Source of the DNA: Rodentibacter myodis | Lineage (GTDB): Bacteria > Pseudomonadota > Gammaproteobacteria > Enterobacterales > Pasteurellaceae | NCBI RefSeq assembly: GCF_001999305.1 | Contig: NZ_MLHQ01000016.1 | Coordinates: forward strand, 1-55,054 | Length of the DNA stretch: 55,054 bases | Direction: 5' to 3' | Shown here: one piece after another, positions 44,906 through 54,895 of the stretch | Numbering within the stretch: position 1 is the first letter of the stretch | How the letters are laid out: each line of letters starts with the position of its first letter | The notes under the pieces: model-generated | What the model saw: the letters and a program-made list of their open reading frames with translations, nothing else | The model's database searches: none | Told to the model about the DNA's origin: nothing | Program-made: the position numbers and the translations under genes

Positions 44906-47900
44906 TTACCACTGATAACCTACACCTACACCACCGGAGTAATGTCCTGCGGAGTTCGCCGTACCGGTTAATTTCAGGATAACTTTACCATTATCGCTGG
45001 CTCTTGAGTAACCGACTGCAATAGCAGATGCACCGCTATATCCGCCGGCTGCTGCCGCCACCATTGATTTACCCGGAATATAAACCTGAGGTAATGAAGC
45101 AGCCGCTGCCGCATTCGCACCGATACCACGTACACGTTTATCTAAGTCATCAACACGATTGTTGACGTTATAGATATCACCACGTACCTGATCAAGCTGT
45201 CCTTTATTGACTGCATCGGTCGGTTTAACACCCGGTGCAACATTGCTGATCACTTTGTTGCCTGCGCTGATACCGTTGTCGGTCACGCTTACGGTGTCTC
45301 TGCCTTGCGGATCAGAACCTTTAATAGTCAAGCCATTATTGTTCACGGTGGTATTGCCGATATTCAAGCTACCGTCTTGACCAAGATCGATATCTTTTGC
45401 CAATTTAACGGTTAATGTACCTTTACCATCAGACACTACACCAATATTTGGTGCAGAAGATAGTTTGGATTCATCTGCTTGACCACCAACCACATTAACG
45501 CGCGTATTAAGTTTCTGTTGAGAAACCGTTCCTGTATCACCCATGAATTCTAAGCCGTCATTTAAAGTCGCTACTTGCTCTTTATTGCCGTCTTTTTTCA
45601 CGTATTCAATACGGGTTTTACTTTCGCCGTCTTTACCATCGTTGCCGTCTAAGCCTTTCGCTCCATTCACTACTTGAACGGTTGCTGAAGCACCATCCTG
45701 ACCATCCGCACCTTTCGGTCCGGTTAAGTCGATTGAGCCGTCTTTACCATTTATCACGACAGACGCACCGTCTTTGCCGTTTACACCGATAGTACCGTCC
45801 ACACCGTCTTTACCATCTTTACCGACAGTCACGTTAGTGAAAGTTGCATTTTCTGCTGTTGCAATTTCATAACCGTTATCAATTTGTTTCACAACAATGT
45901 TGTTACCTTGATTTAATACGAAAGTTTCGTTGTAATTGATACGTTTATCCGTTGCAACATCTTGACCATTGGTTGTCAAATTAAAACCGGAATTATATAA
46001 CTGACTACCGTTGATCGCATCTTTACTGGTCGGACTGATATCACCATTACCTACATTTGAGATCGTAATATTAGCGGCATCAATTTTTTCATTCGTAATA
46101 GTAGGGCCATCTTTAATTGTCACACCTTCATTAGTAATGCTGGTGTTACCCATTGTGAGATTGCCATCTTTTAACGTAGTATTGCCAATTGCGAGATTAC
46201 CGTCTTTCAACGTGGTATTGCCAAGTGTCACGCTACCGTTTGAAGTAAGATTAAGATCTTTATTCAAACTCACTGCAAAGTCTTTACCGCCGGAGGCATT
46301 TGTACCATTTGGCGTTACTTTCACATTGCTATCACCTGCGGTAACGCTCTCTTCCTTCGCAATTTGATCTTTCATTGATTGAGAAAGCTCAACTTTGTAG
46401 GTTGTCGTAAAGTTAGCACGATCATCACTAGGCGTTACAGTAATACTATCCGAACCGGTAACTACCGATTTTTCTGCATTAACGGTATAAATGGTATGCC
46501 CATCCGTAGCAGTGTCAGAGGTTACATTAACATTTTTACCCGCTGTAACTTCGGTTTTCGCCGCCGCTGCAGACGCATTTAATTGCGACAAGTTCACTGC
46601 ATCGGTTGCGTTCGTACCGTTTCCTACATTGGTAATTGTCTTACCACCGGCATCGATACCACCAACAGTAATGCTTGGGCCACCTTTAATGGTTAAACCA
46701 TCATTGTTCACCGTAGTATTACCGATATTCACGCTACCGTTATTACCTAAAGTGATATTTTCCGCCAATTTAACAGTTAAGTTACCATTTTCATTGACTA
46801 CACCAATGTTATTGTCGGTTAACGTACCTGTTGAACCACCGGTAATGTTCAAGGTTTCACCCAGTTTCTTCACAACTTCTTGACCTTTGTCGCCTTTGAA
46901 CTTCAAGCCATCGTCTTTAGTTGCAATTTCACGGGTTATTACGCTACCGTCCGTATTGGTTGTGTTATAAACCAAACGTTCAATACCTTTACCACCTTTA
47001 TCCGCCGAATCTAATGTACCGGTTCCATTAGCAACCGTAATATTCACGGATGCACCATCTTTACCATCCGCACCACGTGGTCCGGTTAAGCCAATTGAAC
47101 CGTCTTTACCGTGAAGAACAACGGATGCACCGTCTTTACCATTTACACCTAACTTACCGTCCACACCGTCTTTGCCATCTTTACCGATTGTAACGTTGTT
47201 TGAAGTAGCAATCTCATAACCATTTGTAATTTGTTTAATTACAATGTTATTGCCGGCATTTAAGCTGAAAGTTTCGTTATTGGTCAAACGTTTATCTTCA
47301 TCCGTTAAACCACTTGCTTCTTCCACTATTCCAGTAGTGCCATCCACTTTTGCCGATTTTAAGCTAAATCCGACCGCACTTAATGTGGTATTGGTAATAT
47401 CTTTCGTCGCATTTTTTAAGTCGCCTACATTAACAACATTATTCAATGCATCGCCGGTTAAATTGTTCAATACACTATTAAAGGTTTGATTCGCCGGAAC
47501 CGTTGTACCATTTGGTAATACACCACTATCCACATTAGTAATTAATACCGGTGCGGAAACATTACCGCCAACAAATTTCACCTTATTGGTCGGTTCATTT
47601 GTCAAATTACCGTTATTATCAACATAACTGTTTGTGGTGCTAAAGGTAATATTAGTTGTACCGGTTACATTATCATAAGTTGCTTTAACCGATACTCCCG
47701 TACCATTATTAAAATTCACTGAATTACCATGGGTAACAAAATCAACTGCCTGGCCGTTATTTTGTAAATTCCAACCCGCATTTAATACATCACCTACAGT
47801 GGCGGCATTCTTGGTAATATTTTGATATTTATTGCTCGCTGTATCCGGATTAGACTTAGTGTCGTTCGTCACATTGTCTAGGTTACCTTTCACATTGGTA

Positions 47901-50900
47901 ATCATCGTATTACCAGCATTTAAACCGTCTTTATTAACCGTTACATTGCCGATAGTTAAGCTACCGTTATTACCTAAAGTGATATTTTCAGCCAATTTAA
48001 CGGTTAAGTTACCGTTTTCATTAACAACACCGATATTATTATCCGTTAACGAACCATTTGCACCGCCGGTAATATTTAAGGTTTCGTTAAGTTTCTTATT
48101 GATAACTTCACCGCTATCACCTTTGAATTTCAAACCGTCATCTAGCGTTGCTACTTTATGGGTAGCATTATTACTATCAACGTATTCAATACGGGTAACA
48201 GTTTCACCATCTTTACCGTTAACACCTGCAGGTCCTTGTCCGCCCTTAATAGTTAAACCGTTAGCTCCGTCCTTACCATTCAAGCCGATTGAACCGTCTT
48301 TGCCATTAATTACTACTGCAGAGCCATCTTTTCCGTTCACACCGATTGAACCATCGATGCCATCCTTACCCGGTTGACCGTTTTGACCGTTTTGACCTTT
48401 TTCGCCAATCACTAAATTATTACCGGTAGAAATTTCATAACCGTTTTCAATTTGTTTAACAACAATATTCTTACCTTCATTTAAATTGAAAGTTTCATTG
48501 TTATTAATCCGTTTATCGGTCACGCCCGTCGCATTACCATTGGTTGCTAAATTAAAGCCACTATTAGTAATTGCGCTGTATAACTGTCCACCATTAATAG
48601 CGTCTTTGCTACCGCTTGATACGTTACCGTCCGCTACATTGGTAATTTTCTTATTACCCGCATCAATGCCGCCAATCGTGATGCTCGGACCACCAATGAT
48701 GTTTAAGCCACCATCTGTCAACGTGCTGTTACCAATAGCGAGGCTACCGTTGTTGGTTAAGTTAATGTCTTTGTTTAACTTCAGCACAAGATCGCCATTT
48801 GTATTACCAATCACACCGATGTTATTGTCAGTTAAGTTGGCTTCTTTTGCACCGCCAGTGATGTTTAATTGGCTACCTAAAGTGCGGTTAATTACTGTGT
48901 CGTTATCACCTTTGAACTTCAAGCCGTCATCAAGCGTTGCTACTTCACGAATCACGGTTGTACCGTTCGCATCCGTAGTGTTGTAAACAATACGGGTTAT
49001 GTTTTGACCATTGTCTTTCGGGTTAACCGTGGTTGAACCGTTTGCTACGCTGATATTTGCAGAAGCACCATTTTTACCATCCGCACCTTTTGGTCCGGTT
49101 AAACCAATTGAACCATCTTTACCATTTAAGACAATGCCCGTACCATTTGCACCGTTTACACCAATTGTACCGTCTTTGCCATCTTTACCGACCGTAATAT
49201 TAGTGAATGTCGCATTCTCAGTCGTAGCAATCTCATAGCCATCTTTGACTTGTTTGATAGCAATGTTGTTACCGGCATCCAAGGTGAAAGTATCGTTGTT
49301 GGTTAAACGTTTATCATCAGCAGCCAGATTCTCGGCTACTTTTGAATCACCATTTGTTCCGGTTACCGCCTTAGAGGTTAAGTTAAAGCCGATCGAGCCG
49401 ACACTTGAATTTACTGCGTTTTTCAAATCGCCTACATTAACAACATTATTCAGTGCATCACCCGATACATTAGCAAATTTATCGAACCAAGTCGTACCAT
49501 TCGTATTCGGTGTATCAACGCCACTCGCAACATGCGTAATCAGCACCGGTGCAGTTGAATTACTACCGACAAATTTCACGATATTAGTCGGTTCATTCGT
49601 TAAATTACCTTTCTCGTCAACATAGCTATTTGTAGTATTAAACGTAATGTTGGTTGCACCTGTTGTACTGTTGTAGTCGGCTTTGACCGACACCCCTGTA
49701 CCGTTATTAAAGTTAACTGTATTACCATGAGTAACAAAATCAACTGCTTGACCATTATCCTGTAAATTCCAACCAGCATTTAATACATCACCAACTGTCG
49801 CTGCATTATTTTTGACATTATCATATTTATTCGCGTCTGCAGGATTGCCAGTACTGCTGTTTGTGACATTACCTAGATTTCCTTTTAGGTTACCTAAATT
49901 CATCGGGGTATTGGTACTATTATCACCATTATTTAAGGAAGCAATTACATCACCATTATTTACAGCTGTTGCACCGCTATTAGGCGTACCATTAGTTACA
50001 TCACCAGCTTTATAAAATTTATCGCCAACTTTAACTAATTTATCCCCGTTTACATTAGTATAAACCACTGGTAATTGCGCACTTTCAACGACTTTTTGAG
50101 CATTGATATTAACGATGAAATCGTTACCACCCGTACTATTTTTAGTAGAATTTGCTGTTATACTAACCAAATCACTACCGGCAGAAACACTCTCTTCTTT
50201 AGCAATCTGTTTTTTAGCTTTTTCAGACAAGTCAACACTATAATCCATCACTCCGGTTGTCGCATTATATGTTCCATTTACTACTACATCATCAGAGCCA
50301 TTACTTACACTTGACGCATTCGCATTTACGGTATAGATAGTATGACCGTCAGTTGCTGTCGTATTAGTGATAACAACGTTATTGCCTTGTTTAACCTCAG
50401 TTTTTACCGCTGCTGTTGAGGCATTTAATTGCTGAATATTAACCGCATCAGTTGCATTTGTTCCATTTGAAACATTAGTTATCGGTTTACTACCGGCATT
50501 TATGCCATCTTTTGTTACGCTCGGCCCATCAACGAGAGTCAAACCGCCACCATTTAAAGTAGCGTTACCAATCACAAGACTACCATTCGAGGTAAGGTTC
50601 AGATCCTTGTTTAATTTCAATGCCAGATTACCACCGACATCACCCACCACACCGATGTTGTTCTCTGTTAACGTTGAGCTATTCGCGCCACCGGTAATAT
50701 TCAACTGACTACCTAAAGTGCGGTTAATAATCGTGTCATTATCACCTTTGAACTTCAAGCCATCATCCATCGTCGCAACTTCACGGGTTACAGTATTACC
50801 TTGTGCATCTGTTGTGTTATACACAATACGGGTAATATTCTGACCTTTGTCTTTTGGATTTACTGTTGTTTGACCATCCGATACCGTAATATTGGCCGAC

Positions 50901-53900
50901 TTACCGTCTTTACCATTCAATCCGATTAAGCCGTCTTTTCCGTTTTTACCTACAGTAATATTACCAAAAACAGGTGTATCAGAAGTCGAAATACTGATTG
51001 TACCGTTTGTTTGTGTAATATTAATGTTATTACCCGCATCGATCGTTACAGTATCGCCCATTTTCACATTAGTGACATTTGTCCCCTCAACATGACCTGA
51101 ACCGGATTTTGATGTGGTTATATTCCAGCCTTTCGCAACTTCATTACTGATATTTGTAACGTTTTGATTTGTCGCATAAAGTTGACTACCATTGACGGCA
51201 TCTTTACTATCTATTGAAAGGGTACCGTTAGTTACATTCGTAACTTTCTTGTCTCCGGCATTAACACCATCTTTCGTCACGCTCGGACCATTATTAATGG
51301 TTAAACCATTATCATTTAAAGTGCTATTGCCAATAGTAATACCACCATCTCTGGTTAAATCTAAAGTATTGTTCAGGTTAACTTTAACCTTACCATCTGC
51401 AATAGTGGTATTTACATTGCTGTTGCCCCCAATCACTTCAATCGCTTCACCTAACTGATGGGTAACATTCGCTCCGTCTTGCGCTTTTAAACCAAATCCC
51501 TTTTGTGCTTTTTGAATTGAATCAACTGCCGTTGAATTTAACCCTACGGTAATATTGTTACCACTTACTGCTGTTTCGATATAGTTATTTTCAGAACCCA
51601 CAATATCAAAACGTCCGCCATTGGTAATATTTAATCCTGTAGCAGTATTGGCTTTATCCGCTCCAACCGTGAAGTTCTGCATTGCATTATTGATTTTATT
51701 CTTTGCGTTATCACTTAAATCAAATGTCACTTCACCATCTTTTGCCGTTGTTTTAACGTAGTCAGACCCCTTGAATTTCACCGGGTCAGCTAATTTGTTA
51801 CTACCGTTGCCATTATCCGCACTATATTTTAGAGTGACATCATTCGCCACTTTCGTCATATTCACGGCTAAGTCGTAATTGGTCGGATTAGTTCCTGTTG
51901 AATTTACCGTCACACTACCATCAGTAGAATTCACTGTTGTACGACCAGCATCAACATATTGTTTATTCACCGCATCGGTATTATTCGTCGGTGCGCCTAC
52001 ATTGGTTAAAACGTTTCCGCCAAAGTTGACAACCGCATTTGGCGTCACCATTAAACCGTTGGTTGTGACATTGGTAAAGTTAGGCGTTTTAGACGTTGCA
52101 ATACTGATCTTACCTGCTGCTTGAGTAATATTAATGTTATCGCCCGCTTCAATCGTCACGGTATCGCCCATACTCACCTTGTTAACACTAGAACCACTAA
52201 CTGCGCCAGTGCCTACGTTTGAGGTAGTAAGATTCCAACCTTTCGCCACCTCATTGCTAACGTTGGTAATATTTTGATTGGTGGCATAAAGTTGACTGCC
52301 ATTTACGGCATCTTTACTATCCGCAGAAATCATACCGTTTGAAACGTTAGTAATCTTTTTATCACCCGCATTGATACCATCTTTCGTTACACTAGGTCCC
52401 TTAGTAATGGTTAAACCATTATCATTTAAGGTGGTATTACCAATAGTTAGGCTACCGTCTTTTGTAAGGTTTACATCTTTATTTAAAGTAACGATATAAT
52501 CAGTACCATTCGTTGAATTTCTACTCGCGTTAAGGGTAACATTAACGTTACTATCACCTGCAGAAACGCTTTCTTCTTTCTTCAACTGATTTTTAGCTGT
52601 ATCAGAAAGATCTACGCTGTAATCTGTTACTCCGGTTGTAGCATTATGAGTGCCGTTTACAACAACTTGCTCAGAACCATTACTCACACTTGAAGTATTT
52701 GCATTCACGGTATAAACAGTACGACCGTCTGTTGCTTTTTCATTGGTAACATTAACATTCTTACCGGCTTTGACTTCAGTAGCGACAGCACTAGAAGTAT
52801 TGAGATTGTTAATTTTGTCCTTAACGTTTTGAGTTAAATCAAAAACAACCTGCCCATTGCTTGCATTAGTCGTAATATAATCAGAGCCTTTAAAATTCAC
52901 ACGTTCAGACAGCGCGTTTTCACCCGTAGTATTGTTATCACCGGAATATTTCAGTTTAACGTCATTCGCAACTTTACTCATATTCACGGATAAATCATAG
53001 TTTTTCGGGTTATTTCCTGAACTTGTGACCGTGACGCTTTTATCTGTTGAACCAACTGTTGTACGACCATCATCAACATATTTCTTATTTACCGCATCAT
53101 TATTATTAACCGGTGCACCGATATTTTGCAGAACGTTACCACCAAAATTTACTTGACCATTAGGACGAACTGTTAAACCACCGGTATCAACAGAACTGAA
53201 GTTTGGTGTAGAAGATGTTGCAATAGTAATATTTTTACCGGCTTGTGTAATATTGATATTGTCACCTGCAGTAACTGTTACTAAATTGCCCATTTTCACA
53301 TTGGCCGTTGAACTACTGACAGCATTCCCCGTCCCGGTTTTTGCCGTAGTAAGATTCCAACCTTTCGCAACCTCATTACTTACATTCGTAATATTTTGGT
53401 TTGCCGCATAAAGTTGACTGCCATTAACTGCCTCTTTACTGGTTGAAGAAAGTGTACCGTTGTCGACATTGGTTATTTTCTTATTACCTGCATTGATTCC
53501 GCCTTGAGTTACACTAGGTCCCCCTGTGATAGTTAACCCTGTATTATTTAAGACTGTATCACCTGTTTTTACACTACCTGCATTTGTTAAATCCAATGTG
53601 TTATTTAACGCTATGGAATAATTTTTACCGCCCGTATTATTTTTACCATCTTCTGTAACAATTACATTGGAAGAGGTCGAATTGACACTTTCTTCTTTCG
53701 CTAACTGCGCCTTGGCATCATCAGAAAGATCGACTGAATAATTAGTCGTATCATTCGCACCTGATGTAGAAGTAACTTTGACTTTATCCGAACCATTACT
53801 TACGGTCGCTTTATCTGCGTTTACCGTATAAACCGTACCATTTACACCGCTCGCTTTGGTTACATTAACATTGTTACCTGCTTGGACTTCAGTTTTTGCT

Positions 53901-54895
53901 GCATTTAATTGTTGAAGATTAACTGCATCAGTTGGAGCAGTACCATTTGATACATTAGTTAATCTATTACCACCAAAATTTACATTACCATTAGGGCGAA
54001 CCGTTAAATTACCGGTCTCAACAGAAGTGAAATTTGGTCTGTCGGAAGTGGCAATACTCACGGTTGAGCCGTTTTGGGTAATATTAATATTATTGCTGGC
54101 ATCAATCGTTACGGTATTGCCTTTTTCAATCCCTGACACACTGGTATTTTCCACATTTCCCGTACCAGATTTTGATGTAGTTAAGTTGAAAATTGTACCG
54201 GTAATACCGCCACCACTTACATTTCCCAATTCCTGCCATACAGCATAAAGCTGTGAACCATTAATCGCATCAGTTGAAGTGCTAGTAATTGAACCGGCTG
54301 CTACATTTTGAATTTGACGTTTAACAGAAGAGCCTCCCACCGAAAAAACCGGTGTATTTGCGTTAGGTGCTGCTGCAAATTTATAGGTTGAATTTGGTAA
54401 ACTACTTGCATTATCCAAATTTGTCTTACCCGTTTGGGAATTAGAGCCAATAGCAACACTGTCCGCTCTAGAGGCAACAGTATTATAACCAAATGCAATT
54501 GAGGAAGGTGCGTGACCATTGATGTTCGCCCCACCACCAATTGCTATACTGTGCCTTGTTGCCGCAGTAAAATCGCCAGTCCCAATACCGGCTGATGCCC
54601 CTAATGAATAGCCGGGGCGATCCCCTGTTTCACCGATAACAATAGTTCCATAATTTCCTTTATCATAAGAACTACCAATTTGAGTCCTCGCCAATGCAGT
54701 ACTAGAAAGAGTCAACACCATTAACGAAACTGCCACCTTAGAAAGCTTAAAAGAACCTTGGTCTTTATACCCTATTTGAGCTTGCTTCGCAGCTGATGAA
54801 GACGCACTTGATTTCACATATCCCTTCGCCAATTCGGATACGGCAACCCAAGTGCTTAAGGAATGATTCCAGATAACTTTGAATATTTTATTCAT
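44906..54895 (-). CDS. Giant trimeric autotransporter adhesin (YadA/Hia type)
   Basis: A 3329-residue surface adhesin, secreted and anchored as a trimer (type Vc). Residues 1-42 are the extended signal peptide region (MNKIFKVIWNHSLSTWVAVSE); the hydrophobic core ends with TALA near 69. A YadA-like head repeat follows at about 114-150 (SIAIG, SIAFG, SVAIG at 14-16-residue pitch) and a neck with STDAINGSQLYAV. The stalk repeats KGWNLTT Trp-ring, GINAG (GIN) and neck modules; five collagen-like stretches (GKDGKDG, GPKGADG) lie near 1315, 1925, 2195, 2590 and 3050. A coiled coil and the 12-strand beta-barrel anchor end the protein (about 3262-3329, terminal Trp). GAGG precedes the ATG. It is very rich in Asn-x-Ser/Thr. 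Ligand unknown. The frame is intact throughout. Confidence 0.96.
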   Translation of the reverse strand: MNKIFKVIWNHSLSTWVAVSELAKGYVKSSASSSAAKQAQIGYKDQGSFKLSKVAVSLMVLTLSSTALARTQIGSSYDKGNYGTIVIGETGDRPGYSLGASAGIGTGDFTAATRHSIAIGGGANINGHAPSSIAFGYNTVASRADSVAIGSNSQTGKTNLDNASSLPNSTYKFAAAPNANTPVFSVGGSSVKRQIQNVAAGSITSTSTDAINGSQLYAVWQELGNVSGGGITGTIFNLTTSKSGTGNVENTSVSGIEKGNTVTIDASNNINITQNGSTVSIATSDRPNFTSVETGNLTVRPNGNVNFGGNRLTNVSNGTAPTDAVNLQQLNAAKTEVQAGNNVNVTKASGVNGTVYTVNADKATVSNGSDKVKVTSTSGANDTTNYSVDLSDDAKAQLAKEESVNSTSSNVIVTEDGKNNTGGKNYSIALNNTLDLTNAGSVKTGDTVLNNTGLTITGGPSVTQGGINAGNKKITNVDNGTLSSTSKEAVNGSQLYAANQNITNVSNEVAKGWNLTTAKTGTGNAVSSSTANVKMGNLVTVTAGDNINITQAGKNITIATSSTPNFSSVDTGGLTVRPNGQVNFGGNVLQNIGAPVNNNDAVNKKYVDDGRTTVGSTDKSVTVTSSGNNPKNYDLSVNMSKVANDVKLKYSGDNNTTGENALSERVNFKGSDYITTNASNGQVVFDLTQNVKDKINNLNTSSAVATEVKAGKNVNVTNEKATDGRTVYTVNANTSSVSNGSEQVVVNGTHNATTGVTDYSVDLSDTAKNQLKKEESVSAGDSNVNVTLNASRNSTNGTDYIVTLNKDVNLTKDGSLTIGNTTLNDNGLTITKGPSVTKDGINAGDKKITNVSNGMISADSKDAVNGSQLYATNQNITNVSNEVAKGWNLTTSNVGTGAVSGSSVNKVSMGDTVTIEAGDNINITQAAGKISIATSKTPNFTNVTTNGLMVTPNAVVNFGGNVLTNVGAPTNNTDAVNKQYVDAGRTTVNSTDGSVTVNSTGTNPTNYDLAVNMTKVANDVTLKYSADNGNGSNKLADPVKFKGSDYVKTTAKDGEVTFDLSDNAKNKINNAMQNFTVGADKANTATGLNITNGGRFDIVGSENNYIETAVSGNNITVGLNSTAVDSIQKAQKGFGLKAQDGANVTHQLGEAIEVIGGNSNVNTTIADGKVKVNLNNTLDLTRDGGITIGNSTLNDNGLTINNGPSVTKDGVNAGDKKVTNVTNGTLSIDSKDAVNGSQLYATNQNVTNISNEVAKGWNITTSKSGSGHVEGTNVTNVKMGDTVTIDAGNNINITQTNGTISISTSDTPVFGNITVGKNGKDGLIGLNGKDGKSANITVSDGQTTVNPKDKGQNITRIVYNTTDAQGNTVTREVATMDDGLKFKGDNDTIINRTLGSQLNITGGANSSTLTENNIGVVGDVGGNLALKLNKDLNLTSNGSLVIGNATLNGGGLTLVDGPSVTKDGINAGSKPITNVSNGTNATDAVNIQQLNASTAAVKTEVKQGNNVVITNTTATDGHTIYTVNANASSVSNGSDDVVVNGTYNATTGVMDYSVDLSEKAKKQIAKEESVSAGSDLVSITANSTKNSTGGNDFIVNINAQKVVESAQLPVVYTNVNGDKLVKVGDKFYKAGDVTNGTPNSGATAVNNGDVIASLNNGDNSTNTPMNLGNLKGNLGNVTNSSTGNPADANKYDNVKNNAATVGDVLNAGWNLQDNGQAVDFVTHGNTVNFNNGTGVSVKADYNSTTGATNITFNTTNSYVDEKGNLTNEPTNIVKFVGSNSTAPVLITHVASGVDTPNTNGTTWFDKFANVSGDALNNVVNVGDLKNAVNSSVGSIGFNLTSKAVTGTNGDSKVAENLAADDKRLTNNDTFTLDAGNNIAIKQVKDGYEIATTENATFTNITVGKDGKDGTIGVNGANGTGIVLNGKDGSIGLTGPKGADGKNGASANISVANGSTTVNPKDNGQNITRIVYNTTDANGTTVIREVATLDDGLKFKGDNDTVINRTLGSQLNITGGAKEANLTDNNIGVIGNTNGDLVLKLNKDINLTNNGSLAIGNSTLTDGGLNIIGGPSITIGGIDAGNKKITNVADGNVSSGSKDAINGGQLYSAITNSGFNLATNGNATGVTDKRINNNETFNLNEGKNIVVKQIENGYEISTGNNLVIGEKGQNGQNGQPGKDGIDGSIGVNGKDGSAVVINGKDGSIGLNGKDGANGLTIKGGQGPAGVNGKDGETVTRIEYVDSNNATHKVATLDDGLKFKGDSGEVINKKLNETLNITGGANGSLTDNNIGVVNENGNLTVKLAENITLGNNGSLTIGNVTVNKDGLNAGNTMITNVKGNLDNVTNDTKSNPDTASNKYQNITKNAATVGDVLNAGWNLQNNGQAVDFVTHGNSVNFNNGTGVSVKATYDNVTGTTNITFSTTNSYVDNNGNLTNEPTNKVKFVGGNVSAPVLITNVDSGVLPNGTTVPANQTFNSVLNNLTGDALNNVVNVGDLKNATKDITNTTLSAVGFSLKSAKVDGTTGIVEEASGLTDEDKRLTNNETFSLNAGNNIVIKQITNGYEIATSNNVTIGKDGKDGVDGKLGVNGKDGASVVLHGKDGSIGLTGPRGADGKDGASVNITVANGTGTLDSADKGGKGIERLVYNTTNTDGSVITREIATKDDGLKFKGDKGQEVVKKLGETLNITGGSTGTLTDNNIGVVNENGNLTVKLAENITLGNNGSVNIGNTTVNNDGLTIKGGPSITVGGIDAGGKTITNVGNGTNATDAVNLSQLNASAAAAKTEVTAGKNVNVTSDTATDGHTIYTVNAEKSVVTGSDSITVTPSDDRANFTTTYKVELSQSMKDQIAKEESVTAGDSNVKVTPNGTNASGGKDFAVSLNKDLNLTSNGSVTLGNTTLKDGNLAIGNTTLKDGNLTMGNTSITNEGVTIKDGPTITNEKIDAANITISNVGNGDISPTSKDAINGSQLYNSGFNLTTNGQDVATDKRINYNETFVLNQGNNIVVKQIDNGYEIATAENATFTNVTVGKDGKDGVDGTIGVNGKDGASVVINGKDGSIDLTGPKGADGQDGASATVQVVNGAKGLDGNDGKDGESKTRIEYVKKDGNKEQVATLNDGLEFMGDTGTVSQQKLNTRVNVVGGQADESKLSSAPNIGVVSDGKGTLTVKLAKDIDLGQDGSLNIGNTTVNNNGLTIKGSDPQGRDTVSVTDNGISAGNKVISNVAPGVKPTDAVNKGQLDQVRGDIYNVNNRVDDLDKRVRGIGANAAAAASLPQVYIPGKSMVAAAAGGYSGASAIAVGYSRASDNGKVILKLTGTANSAGHYSGGVGVGYQW
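46900..50900 (-). repeat. About 2-kb supermodule repeats in the adhesin
   Basis: The block encoding NAGWNLQ-NGQAVDFVTHGN lies at about 49728-49798 and again exactly 2 kb away at 47728-47798. The IVYNTTDA and DGLKFKG block recurs at about 50730-50870, 48890-49030 and (more divergent) 46900-47020, each with a collagen-like segment next to it. Confidence 0.75.
51120..53420 (-). repeat. About 1.1-kb direct repeats in the adhesin stalk
   Basis: Near-identical DNA encoding the KGWNLTT module recurs at about 53360, 52240 and 51130, each followed by the neck, GIN and sequon-rich linker modules. The high DNA identity makes unequal crossing-over, and so changes in stalk length, likely. Confidence 0.75.

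Noticed and set aside
47832-48377. A 181-residue plus-strand open frame opposite the adhesin gene, and several similar ones
   Set aside because: They mirror the low-complexity codons of the adhesin, have no ribosome sites and show Pro/Leu/Ser-rich sequence typical of antisense shadows.
44906-54895. A CRISPR-like or satellite array suggested by the regular repeats at 46-54 kb
   Set aside because: The repeats are in frame, encode conserved Trp-ring, neck and collagen-like modules, and are far longer than CRISPR units.
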